DNA from: an uncultured Alistipes sp.
Lineage (GTDB): Bacteria > Bacteroidota > Bacteroidia > Bacteroidales > Rikenellaceae
NCBI GenBank assembly: GCA_900552955.1
Contig: USBO01000107.1
Coordinates: 1-6,120 of the forward strand
Length of the DNA: 6,120 bases
Direction: 5' to 3'
The notes beneath the pieces are model-generated. The model was not told where the DNA came from and ran no database searches. It saw only the letters and a program-made list of their open reading frames with translations. The position numbers and the translations under genes are program-made. The first letter of the stretch is position 1; each line of letters starts with the position of its first letter. This document shows, in pieces, positions 1-5,887 of the stretch.

Positions 1-185
1 TCTCGCCCGAGCTGACGCGCAAGGCGGTTGCGAAGGTCGCCGGACGCTGTGAAACCGAATCGAGCGGCGGCATCACGCTCGACACGCTGCGCACCTATGC
101 CGAGACGGGCGTGGACTTCATCTCGGTGGGCGCGCTCACGCACCAGATCCGGTCGCTCGACATGTCGCTCAAAGCCTGCGAATGA
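1..185 (+). CDS. nadC: Nicotinate-nucleotide pyrophosphorylase (carboxylating), 3' end
   Basis: This is the C-terminal 60 residues of a gene that begins before the window; the codon frame starts at base 3 and the stop is TGA at 183-185. The peptide carries the typical end of quinolinate phosphoribosyltransferase: ESSGGITLDTLRTYAETGVD followed by FISVGALTHQIRSLDMSLK. In this family the ESSGG and SVGALTH segments belong to the C-terminal alpha/beta barrel and help bind the phosphoribosyl substrate. The enzyme converts quinolinate and PRPP to nicotinate mononucleotide, CO2 and pyrophosphate in cytosolic de novo NAD synthesis. The next gene starts 22 bp downstream on the same strand, so co-transcription is likely, although no functional link is obvious. 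The family call is near certain from the motif; the missing N-terminus cannot be judged. Confidence 0.95.
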   Translation, partial: SPELTRKAVAKVAGRCETESSGGITLDTLRTYAETGVDFISVGALTHQIRSLDMSLKACE

Positions 186-207
186 CGGCTCCGGCGGCCG
201 TACGACC

Positions 208-2148
208 ATGAAACGACTGCTCGGGAGCCATATCGCCCTGCTGGCGTGGCGGCTGGCGCTGCTCTATGCGGTGCTGGCGCTCTGTCGTGCGGTCTTCTGG
301 GTCTACAACTACGCCGCCATCGGGCCCCTCGCCGCGACCGAACTGCCGGCGCTCGCGGCCGGTGCGCTGACCTTCGACACCGTGTCGGTGCTCTACGCCA
401 ACGCCCTGCTCGTGGTGCTCTCGCTCGTGCCGCTGCACCTGCGCGAACGTCGCGGATGGCAGCGGATGCTTTACCTCTATTATGTGGTCGTCAACGCCCT
501 GCTGGTCGTGGCGGTCAATTTGGCCGACGCCGTCTACTTCCGCTACACACAGAAGCGCTTCACGGCCGAGGAGATTTTCTTCGCCGAGAACGACAACTCG
601 TTGCAGCTCGCCGGCAAGTTCCTCGGCGAGAACATCCCCCTGCTGCTCGCGGGCGCGGCGCTCATCGCGCTGCTGGCATTCGCCGGCGGCCGCAAGGCAC
701 GGCCCGAACCGCTCTGCCGGCGGCCGCTCTGCTACTACGGCGGCGGCACGGCCGTGCTGTGCGTGGCGGCGCTGCTCGCCGTGGCGGGCATGCGGGGGGG
801 GGTCACGCGCATGACACGCCCCGTCGCTCTGTCCAACGCCGCGCTCTACGCCGCCGACAACGCCCGCGCCAATCTGATCCTCTCGAACCCGTTCTGCATC
901 CTGCGCACCGTCGGCACGGGCGGCAGGGTCCGATACGAACGCTACTTCACACCCGAGGAGCTCGACGGCATCTACACGCCCGTCCACCGGCCCGACTCGC
1001 TCGCTGAGGCGCCGCTGGCCGGACGCAACGTGGTGATCTTCGTCATGGAGAGCATGTCGGCCGAACATTCGGCCTACCTCCATCCCGAACTCTATGCCGA
1101 CAGCGAGCAGAAAGGCTACACCCCGTTCCTCGACTCGCTCATGCAGGCGGGCTACTGCTTCACGCGCATGTACGCCAACGGCACGCGCTCGATTCAGGCG
1201 CTACCCGCCGTGCTGGGGTCGATCCCCTCGTTCAAAACCCCCTTCGTGCTGCTGCCGCAGGCGCTCGCACCCACGCGCCAACTGCCCCGCATCCTGCGCG
1301 ACAAGGGCTACGCCACAGCCTTCTTCTGCGGCTCGGCCGCCGGCTCGATGGGCTTCGGCGCCTACGCCCGTTCGGCGGGTGTCGAACGCCTCTACAGCCG
1401 CGAGGAATATGAGGCAAAGCACGGCCGCGGCGATTTCGACGGCTACTGGGGCATCTGGGACGAACCCTTCCTGCAATACGCCGGCGAGGAGCTGGGCGCG
1501 CTGCCCGAACCCTTCTTCGCCGCACTGTTCACCCTCTCCTCACACCACCCCTTCGTGGTGCCCGACGCCTACCGCGACACGCTGCCCGAAGGGCGCACGC
1601 GCAACCATAAGTGCGTGGCCTACACCGACAACGCTTTCCGGCAATTTTTCGCGCGTTACGCCGGCGAGGAGTGGTTCCGTCGCACGGTTTTTGTGTTCGT
1701 GGCCGATCATGTATCTAGTGTAATATTCGCCGACGCAACGCGCGTCTTCCCCGGCGACCACCACATCATCGGACTGCTTCACACCCCCGACGGAACGCTG
1801 CGCGGCCGGTCGGACGACGCCGTCTCGCAGATCGACCTCATGCCCACGCTGCTCGGACTCCTCGGCAACGGCGAACCCTACTTCGCCTTCGGCCGCGACC
1901 TCTTCGGCGAGAAGGCTCCCGAAGGGGGCTTTGCCCTCGCCTACGACAGCGGCTTCGAAGCCGTCGGCGGCGACCGTATGCTCTTCTTCGACGAACGCCG
2001 CACCACCGGCTCCTTCGGCCGCGACGACCTGCGCCGCGAACACAACCTCGCGGGCGACTCCCTCTCCCGCGCACTCGAACGGCGGGTCAAAGCCTTCGTC
2101 CAGCAATACTTCGACCGTCTCGAACGATCGGATTTCACCGTCGAATAA
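208..2148 (+). CDS. LTA synthase family membrane phosphotransferase (sulfatase fold)
   Basis: The protein has 646 residues. The N-terminal part holds about five predicted transmembrane helices (roughly 8-33, 58-78, 87-110, 142-160 and 175-195), followed by a large extracytoplasmic sulfatase/alkaline-phosphatase-fold domain. Metal and catalytic positions of the LtaS family are visible: Glu281 in VVIFVMES, the Thr326 nucleophile in ANGTRS, the HHPF substrate-site motif at 446-449, and Asp500-His501 in FVADH. All are intact, so an active enzyme is expected. Gram-positive LtaS transfers glycerol phosphate from phosphatidylglycerol. Bacteroidetes lack classical lipoteichoic acid, so the donor (phosphatidylglycerol or phosphatidylethanolamine) and the acceptor, probably a periplasmic or surface glycan, are unknown. 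The ATG at 208 is chosen because it directly precedes the first helix; an in-frame TTG at 28 would lie inside nadC. No clear Shine-Dalgarno is seen. A 9-G run lies at codons 196-199. Confidence 0.9.
   Translation: MKRLLGSHIALLAWRLALLYAVLALCRAVFWVYNYAAIGPLAATELPALAAGALTFDTVSVLYANALLVVLSLVPLHLRERRGWQRMLYLYYVVVNALLVVAVNLADAVYFRYTQKRFTAEEIFFAENDNSLQLAGKFLGENIPLLLAGAALIALLAFAGGRKARPEPLCRRPLCYYGGGTAVLCVAALLAVAGMRGGVTRMTRPVALSNAALYAADNARANLILSNPFCILRTVGTGGRVRYERYFTPEELDGIYTPVHRPDSLAEAPLAGRNVVIFVMESMSAEHSAYLHPELYADSEQKGYTPFLDSLMQAGYCFTRMYANGTRSIQALPAVLGSIPSFKTPFVLLPQALAPTRQLPRILRDKGYATAFFCGSAAGSMGFGAYARSAGVERLYSREEYEAKHGRGDFDGYWGIWDEPFLQYAGEELGALPEPFFAALFTLSSHHPFVVPDAYRDTLPEGRTRNHKCVAYTDNAFRQFFARYAGEEWFRRTVFVFVADHVSSVIFADATRVFPGDHHIIGLLHTPDGTLRGRSDDAVSQIDLMPTLLGLLGNGEPYFAFGRDLFGEKAPEGGFALAYDSGFEAVGGDRMLFFDERRTTGSFGRDDLRREHNLAGDSLSRALERRVKAFVQQYFDRLERSDFTVE
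794..802 (+). repeat. Nine-G homopolymer inside the LTA-synthase-like gene
   Basis: Nine consecutive G residues encode part of Arg196-Gly-Gly-Val199, just after the last transmembrane helix. Gain of one G would send translation to a TGA at 1005-1007; loss of one G to a TGA at 812-814. Both products keep the membrane helices but lose every catalytic residue. It may be a slippage site, or simply a place where sequencing can err. Confidence 0.9.
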
Positions 2149-2152
2149 ACCT

Positions 2153-3523
2153 ATGCGATTCCGCCCTGTCCAGCTCGAAGACAAAACCGAGATCGAACGC
2201 TACACCCGCACAGCGGGCATCTGCAACTGCGATCTGGCCTTCGCCAACATGTATTGCTGGGAGGAGACCTACCGCAGCGCCTGGTGCGTCGAAGAGGGCT
2301 TCCTGCTGATCCGCTTCCGCATCGGCGGCAGCCCGCGCATCGGCTACATGCAGCCGCTCGGCGAGGGCGATTTCACGCACCTCATTCCCCGTCTCGAAGC
2401 CGACGCCCGGGCGGCGGGTCAGCCGCTGCGCCTCGAGGGCCTCACCCCCGAGGGAGCCGCGGCCGTGCGCCGCACGCATGCGGCGTTCGGCATCCGGCGC
2501 AACCGCGACTACGAGGATTACATCTACCGCGCAGACGACCTGCGCCGTCTGGAGGGACGACGCTACCAGCCCAAGCGCAACCACCTCAACCGTTTCGAGG
2601 CGGCCTACGACTACCGCTACGAGGAGCTGACACCGGCGCTCGCGCCCGAGTGCATGCGTCTCGAACGGCTGTGGCGCACCGGACGCGACGATCGCTCGGC
2701 CGCACTCACGGCCGAACAACACGCCATGCAGCGCGCGTTCGATCACTTCGAGGAGCTGGAGCTGCGCGGCGGAGCGCTCTTCGTCGGCGGCCGGCTCGCG
2801 GCCTTCACCTACGGCTCCGCCATCGACGATGCGACCTTCTGCATCCACGCCGAGAAGGCCGACACCCGTTACGACGGTGCCTACACGATGATAAACCGGC
2901 TCTTCGCGCAGCATCTGCCGCCGCAGTACACCCTCATCGACCGCGAGGAGGATCTCGGAGTGGAAGGGCTGCGCCGGTCGAAACGCTCCTATCATCCGCT
3001 CTTCCTGCAACCCAAACTCTCGGCCGAACGGCTGACGGAGGAACAGTCGCAGCTCCGCGAGCTGTGGCGCGCCTGTTTTCCCGAAGACACGCAGGACGAC
3101 ATCGAGCAGTTTCTGCTGAGCCGCTACGCCCCCGCGCGCTGCCTCACGGTGCGGCGCGGAGGCCGCATCGCGGCGATGCTTCATCTCGTACCGTTCGGCG
3201 ACACGGCCTACATCTACGCCGTGGCGACGGCACCCGACTGCCGGCAGCATGGGCTGGCGGGCGGATTGCTGCGCGAAGCAATCGCCCGCGCCCGCGCCGG
3301 GGGCTTCCGCTATGTTGCGCTCATCCCGGGCAGCGACGACCTGCGCCGCTGGTACGCCGGATTCGGGTTCGCGGGGGCCTGCCCCGTCCGTTTCCGCACG
3401 CACGACGACTTCGACTTCGGCACGGGCGACCCCGCACGCGACCTCGCCATGACGCTCGCGCTCGGCGGCGAGCCGTTCGATGCGGCGGAGCTCCTGCTCA
3501 GCGATCTGCCGCAGGAGTCATAG
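2153..3523 (+). CDS. DUF2156 (phosphatidylglycerol lysyltransferase C-terminal-like) + GNAT fusion protein
   Basis: The protein has 456 residues and no signal peptide or membrane helix, so it is probably cytosolic. Residues 1 to about 288 match the DUF2156 / LPG_synthase_C pattern: LEGRRYQPKRNHLNRF at 133-148 and REEDLGVEGLRRSKRSYHP at 264-282 are hallmarks. This fold is a tandem GNAT-like module related to the catalytic domain of MprF and to Fem aminoacyltransferases. From about 290 to 456 a second acyltransferase follows: an acetyl-CoA pyrophosphate loop at RQHGLA (364-369), preceded by the strand IYAVATAP, and a late WYAGFGF motif near 400. DUF2156 proteins of Bacteroidetes are usually about 290-300 residues (recalled, not checked), so this looks like a fusion of two enzymes. 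The substrate is unknown; an aminoacyl-tRNA donor for the first domain is only an analogy. ATG at 2153 lies 4 bp after the upstream stop, implying translational coupling. Confidence 0.85.
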   Translation: MRFRPVQLEDKTEIERYTRTAGICNCDLAFANMYCWEETYRSAWCVEEGFLLIRFRIGGSPRIGYMQPLGEGDFTHLIPRLEADARAAGQPLRLEGLTPEGAAAVRRTHAAFGIRRNRDYEDYIYRADDLRRLEGRRYQPKRNHLNRFEAAYDYRYEELTPALAPECMRLERLWRTGRDDRSAALTAEQHAMQRAFDHFEELELRGGALFVGGRLAAFTYGSAIDDATFCIHAEKADTRYDGAYTMINRLFAQHLPPQYTLIDREEDLGVEGLRRSKRSYHPLFLQPKLSAERLTEEQSQLRELWRACFPEDTQDDIEQFLLSRYAPARCLTVRRGGRIAAMLHLVPFGDTAYIYAVATAPDCRQHGLAGGLLREAIARARAGGFRYVALIPGSDDLRRWYAGFGFAGACPVRFRTHDDFDFGTGDPARDLAMTLALGGEPFDAAELLLSDLPQES

Positions 3524-3949
3524 CTCGCGGCGGAAGCAGTCGGTCCCGTAACGCTCGAACCCCATCCGCTCGTAGAGCCGGTGCGCCGCGCACCGCACAG
3601 GGTTGGAAGTAAGCATCACCCGCGCGGCGCCCTCCTCGCGCGCCACGTTCAACGCCGCACGCACCAGCGCCTCGCCGACGCCCCCGCCGCGCGCCGCGGC
3701 ATCGACCACCACATCCTCGATCCACGCCTTGCGGCCCGACGGCACGTCGTAGAACGCCACGCTGAGCAGGCCGACGATGCGGCCCTCGTCCGTCACAGCC
3801 GTCAACTGACGGGTGGCGGGCGCGGCGACGATGCGCGCGACAGTTTCCCGATCGGGCGCCGTCAGCCGCTCCGACAACTGCGGCAGCAGCCGCGCAAAGG
3901 CATCGATCAGCGCCTCGGTAACCTCGTGCGCCTCGCAAATCCGTATCAT
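3518..3949 (-). CDS. GNAT family N-acetyltransferase
   Basis: This is a single-domain cytosolic GNAT protein of 143 residues, a normal length for the family. The core strand and acetyl-CoA loop are clear: WIEDVVVD at 76-83, then RGGGVG at 87-92 matching the RxxGxG/A pyrophosphate-binding signature, and LYERMGF at 125-131 carrying the conserved late Tyr126 that often serves as general acid. Asn116 in LTSNP sits at the usual beta-5 position. The acceptor substrate cannot be deduced. I chose ATG at 3949; a TTG two codons upstream (3955) is also in frame. An A/G-rich stretch (GGAAAAGAAG) lies upstream but further away than a standard Shine-Dalgarno. The gene is convergent with the DUF2156-GNAT gene, and the two ends overlap by 6 bp. 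Its upstream region is set off from nhaD by a terminator, so it probably has its own promoter. Confidence 0.87.
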   Translation of the reverse strand: MIRICEAHEVTEALIDAFARLLPQLSERLTAPDRETVARIVAAPATRQLTAVTDEGRIVGLLSVAFYDVPSGRKAWIEDVVVDAAARGGGVGEALVRAALNVAREEGAARVMLTSNPVRCAAHRLYERMGFERYGTDCFRREL

Positions 3950-4004
3950 AAGCAACTTCTTTTCCGTCTATTCGCAAAACCGATCCAGCCAATTTCAGAT
4001 CTTT

Positions 4005-4025
4005 CGACAGCGCTCAGCGCTGTCG
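4005..4025. repeat. 21-bp perfect dyad (10-bp arms, 1-bp centre)
   Basis: The arms CGACAGCGCT (4005-4014) and AGCGCTGTCG (4016-4025) are exact reverse complements around a single C. A dyad with almost no loop resembles a protein-binding operator more than an RNA hairpin. It lies about 55 bp upstream of the ATG of the small - strand GNAT gene, inside its probable leader or promoter region. No U-run follows on either strand, so it is not an intrinsic terminator. Confidence 0.6.
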
Positions 4026-4105
4026 GCAGTTCGCCGCCGCCCCACGCGGCGGACTGCTACTCGCCTCGACGGCTCGTGCAGTACCACCGCCGGCGGCGAA
4101 CCGAC
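4022..4105 (-). other. Nested, competing inverted repeats upstream of the small GNAT gene
   Basis: Two exclusive folds can be drawn. In the first, GCAGT plus CCGCCGC (4026-4040, with a 3-nt bulge) pairs with GCGGCGG plus ACTGC (4046-4057) around a 5-nt loop. In the second, GTTCGCCGCC (4029-4038) pairs with GGCGGCGAAC (4092-4101), is extended by 4022-4025 with 4102-4105, and encloses ACTGC/GCAGT (4053-4057 with 4078-4082). The - strand is preferred because this would lie in the 5' leader of the GNAT gene, but transcription here is not shown. High local GC makes some chance pairing expected. No known riboswitch class was recognised. Confidence 0.4.
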
Positions 4106-4173
4106 CCTTTTCCGAAACAGACGTCGGAATCGCTCATTTCGCGAGTAAACGACCTCTTTTCTCCCGCAAGATA

Positions 4174-4209
4174 CGAAAATCGGTCGGACTTTGCACAAGT
4201 CCGACCGAT
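4174..4209 (-). terminator. Rho-independent terminator of nhaD
   Basis: On the - strand a perfect 13-bp stem (arms 4197-4209 and 4179-4191, ATCGGTCGGACTT and its complement) closes a 5-nt loop at 4192-4196 and is followed by a short U-rich run (ATTTTCG) at about 4174-4180. It starts 19 bp after the nhaD stop codon. On the + strand the stem is not followed by a U-run, so it acts in the - direction. It separates nhaD from the downstream small GNAT gene. Confidence 0.88.
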
Positions 4210-4227
4210 AGATCAGCTGCATCCGGT

Positions 4228-5586
4228 CTAAATGCCGAAGAGGAGTTTCTCGGCCATGAAGACCCCGATGCCGGCCAGATAGCCCAGGAGCGCCCAGAGC
4301 GTGATCCGCCTGAGATACCATCCGAAATCGATCTTCTCGAGTCCCATCGCCACCACGCCGGCCGCCGAGCCGATGATGAGCAGGCTGCCGCCCACGCCGG
4401 CGCAGTAGGCCAGCAGATGCCAGAAGGCGCCGTCCTGCACGAACATCGCCGCGAAGGCGGGATCGGCGCCCGCAGCGGCAGCGGCAGCATCGGCGACCGG
4501 ATACATCCCCATGGCCGCCGCCACGAGCGGGACATTGTCGACCACCGACGAGAGCAGGCCGATCAGGGTGTCGATCGCGTAGACGTTGTGGAGCCGTTGG
4601 TCGAGCCCGCGGGCGAAATCGGTCAGGATGCCCGCGCTCTCAAGCGCCGCCACGGCCATCAGAATGCCGAGGAAGAAGAGGATCGTCGACATGTCGATAT
4701 GTTTGAGCACCTTCGACACGCGGCACTTGATCGACTCTTCGATGTTGCGTTTGCGCCGGTACATCAGCTCGGTGAAGACCCACATGATACCCAGCGCCAG
4801 GATCATCCCCATGTAGGGCGGCAGGTTCGTCACGCTGCGGAAGACGGGGACGGCCACCAGCAGCCCGCATCCCAGAAAGAGGATGGCGCGGCTCTCGCCG
4901 TCGGAGATGTAGGCGGGTTGCGACGACTCCCCCTCATCGGCCGCACCGGCGGCCGGAAAGGCGCCCCGCAGCCGGCGCGAGACCAGCCACACGGGCAGCG
5001 CGAGCGAGACCAGACAGGGCAGGAAGAGGCTTGCGATGAGTTTGGTCGCGGAGACGTTGCCCTTCATCCAAAGCATGATGGTCGTCACATCGCCCACGGG
5101 CGACCACGCGCCGCCGCTGTTGGCCGCAATGACGATCACCGAGGCGTAGAGCATCCGCTCCCCGGCGCCGGGCACCAGCCTGCGCAGCAGCATGACCATG
5201 ACGATCGTCGTGGTCATGTTGTCGAGCAGCGCCGACAGGAAGAAGGCGATCGCGGCCACGAGCCACAGCAGCCGCACCTTGCGGCGCGCGGTGATGCGCC
5301 GCGTGATGAACTCGAATCCGCCGTGGAAGTCGATCAGATCGACGATGGTCATGGCACCGATCAGAAAGACCAGAATCTCGCACGTCGACCCCAAATGCTG
5401 CAGAATCTCGTCGCCGACGGTCGTCTGCGTCAGACCTGGCATCGCCGTGGGGTACTCCAGGCTGAAGACGCTCCACAGAGCGCCGCACATGAGCAGGGCG
5501 ACGGCCGATTTATTGATGCCTGTTTTGTGTTCGAGAGCGATGAAGAGATAGCCCGCGACGAACAGGGCCAGCATGGTTGCAATCAT
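4228..5586 (-). CDS. nhaD: NhaD-type Na+/H+ antiporter
   Basis: This is an inner-membrane protein of 452 residues with about 12 hydrophobic segments, belonging to the NhaD branch of the ion transporter (IT/ArsB) superfamily. It exchanges cytoplasmic Na+ (or Li+) for protons. Signature segments are present: FLIGAMTIVDLIDFHGGFEF (74-93), the discontinuous-helix motif SALLDNMTT with Asp122-Asn123 (118-126), NSGGAWSPVGDVTT (156-169), and the matching second-half motif SSVVDNVPL with Asp350-Asn351 (346-354), followed by AGVGGSLLIIGSAAG (396-410). The repeated D-N motifs reflect the inverted internal repeat of the superfamily. A charged cytoplasmic loop lies at about 278-296. The length is normal for the family. 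ATG at 5586 is preceded by a weak GGAAA. It is divergently oriented from the CaCA exchanger gene and ends in a strong terminator, so it is probably monocistronic. Confidence 0.93.
   Translation of the reverse strand: MIATMLALFVAGYLFIALEHKTGINKSAVALLMCGALWSVFSLEYPTAMPGLTQTTVGDEILQHLGSTCEILVFLIGAMTIVDLIDFHGGFEFITRRITARRKVRLLWLVAAIAFFLSALLDNMTTTIVMVMLLRRLVPGAGERMLYASVIVIAANSGGAWSPVGDVTTIMLWMKGNVSATKLIASLFLPCLVSLALPVWLVSRRLRGAFPAAGAADEGESSQPAYISDGESRAILFLGCGLLVAVPVFRSVTNLPPYMGMILALGIMWVFTELMYRRKRNIEESIKCRVSKVLKHIDMSTILFFLGILMAVAALESAGILTDFARGLDQRLHNVYAIDTLIGLLSSVVDNVPLVAAAMGMYPVADAAAAAAGADPAFAAMFVQDGAFWHLLAYCAGVGGSLLIIGSAAGVVAMGLEKIDFGWYLRRITLWALLGYLAGIGVFMAEKLLFGI
4472..4488. repeat. GCAGCG hexamer tandem repeat in nhaD
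   Basis: About 2.8 copies of GCAGCG encode part of an alanine run (residues 367-372, within VADAAAAAAGADPAFAA) in a loop between C-terminal helices of NhaD. Changes of one unit would keep the frame and add or remove two alanines. It is probably a neutral, length-variable loop. Confidence 0.6.
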
Positions 5587-5783
5587 AGTTTCCGAAGTTC
5601 AAGAGCCGTTTCGATCCCCGACAGGAGCGACGCGTGCGCCTGCCCGCATCGCCGGACGTCTGCCCGACTGCAAATTGCGGGCCGCTGTGAGCGAACCCCC
5701 GGGGCAGCGAGCGAAAACCGCCCGCGACCCGCTGCGAAAATCCGAATTTCACCCCGACGGCCGCATAATTGCACGATATTTTC

Positions 5784-5791
5784 TATCTTTG
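5784..5791 (+). promoter_or_regulatory. Bacteroidetes -7 promoter box for the CaCA gene
   Basis: TATCTTTG matches the Bacteroidetes sigma-ABfr -7 consensus TAnnTTTG exactly and lies in an AT-rich island within GC-rich DNA. No good -33 TTTG is found at the usual distance of about 19-21 bp; the nearest TTG (5769-5771) is too close. Initiation would fall near 5798, giving a leader of about 90 nt before the ATG at 5888. Confidence 0.6.
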
Positions 5792-5808
5792 ACTCCGCCT
5801 TAGGAGAC

Positions 5809-5822
5809 TTCGCCGCGGCGAA
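5809..5822. promoter_or_regulatory. 14-bp perfect palindrome, possible operator
   Basis: TTCGCCGCGGCGAA reads identically on both strands. It lies 17 bp downstream of the -7 box, just past the expected start of transcription, where a bound repressor could block elongation. The high local GC raises the chance of coincidence, and no regulator gene is in the window. Confidence 0.35.
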
Positions 5823-5887
5823 ACGCGATTCGGTTCGCAGCCGCGCGCAGCTTACCGGCATTTTTGGATTCGTTCGAACAGCGCACT

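Larger units (their letters stand above)
5587..5887. promoter_or_regulatory. Divergent intergenic region between nhaD and the CaCA exchanger gene
   Basis: These 301 bp separate two divergent transporter genes and must hold both promoters. The right half carries an AT-rich island (about 5764-5791) with a perfect -7 box for the + strand, followed by a 14-bp palindrome. For the - strand I found no convincing TAnnTTTG box; GCAATTTG near 5671-5678 keeps only the TTTG part. A short CCCCCGGGG palindrome at about 5696-5704 is probably compositional. I see no supported small gene here. Confidence 0.6.

Noticed and set aside
169..1083. Long - strand open frame (304 codons) opposite the LTA-synthase-like gene
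   Set aside because: It is antisense to a well-supported conserved protein; its translation is rich in Arg, Gly, His and Gln with no recognisable motif, as expected for a shadow frame in GC-rich DNA.
1540..2184. - strand open frame of 214 codons opposite the sulfatase domain
   Set aside because: Translation shows no family motif and mirrors the codon bias of the + strand gene; it is best explained as an antisense shadow.
2135..3403. - strand open frame of 422 codons opposite the DUF2156-GNAT gene
   Set aside because: It is long only because the GC-rich third positions suppress antisense stops. There is no domain, signal or start context, and the + strand protein has clear family motifs.
4034..4052. 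Hairpin considered as a + strand terminator for the left operon
   Set aside because: It lies over 500 bp past the operon stop, beyond an antisense gene, and no U-run follows directly.
3581..4231. + strand open frame of 216 codons across the small GNAT gene and the intergenic region
   Set aside because: It is antisense to the GNAT protein, continues through hairpins and the nhaD terminator, and has low-complexity Arg/His-rich translation.
5583..5861. Possible small - strand gene of 92 codons upstream of nhaD
   Set aside because: It overlaps the nhaD start, crosses the divergent promoter region, and its translation has no recognisable feature or ribosome binding site.
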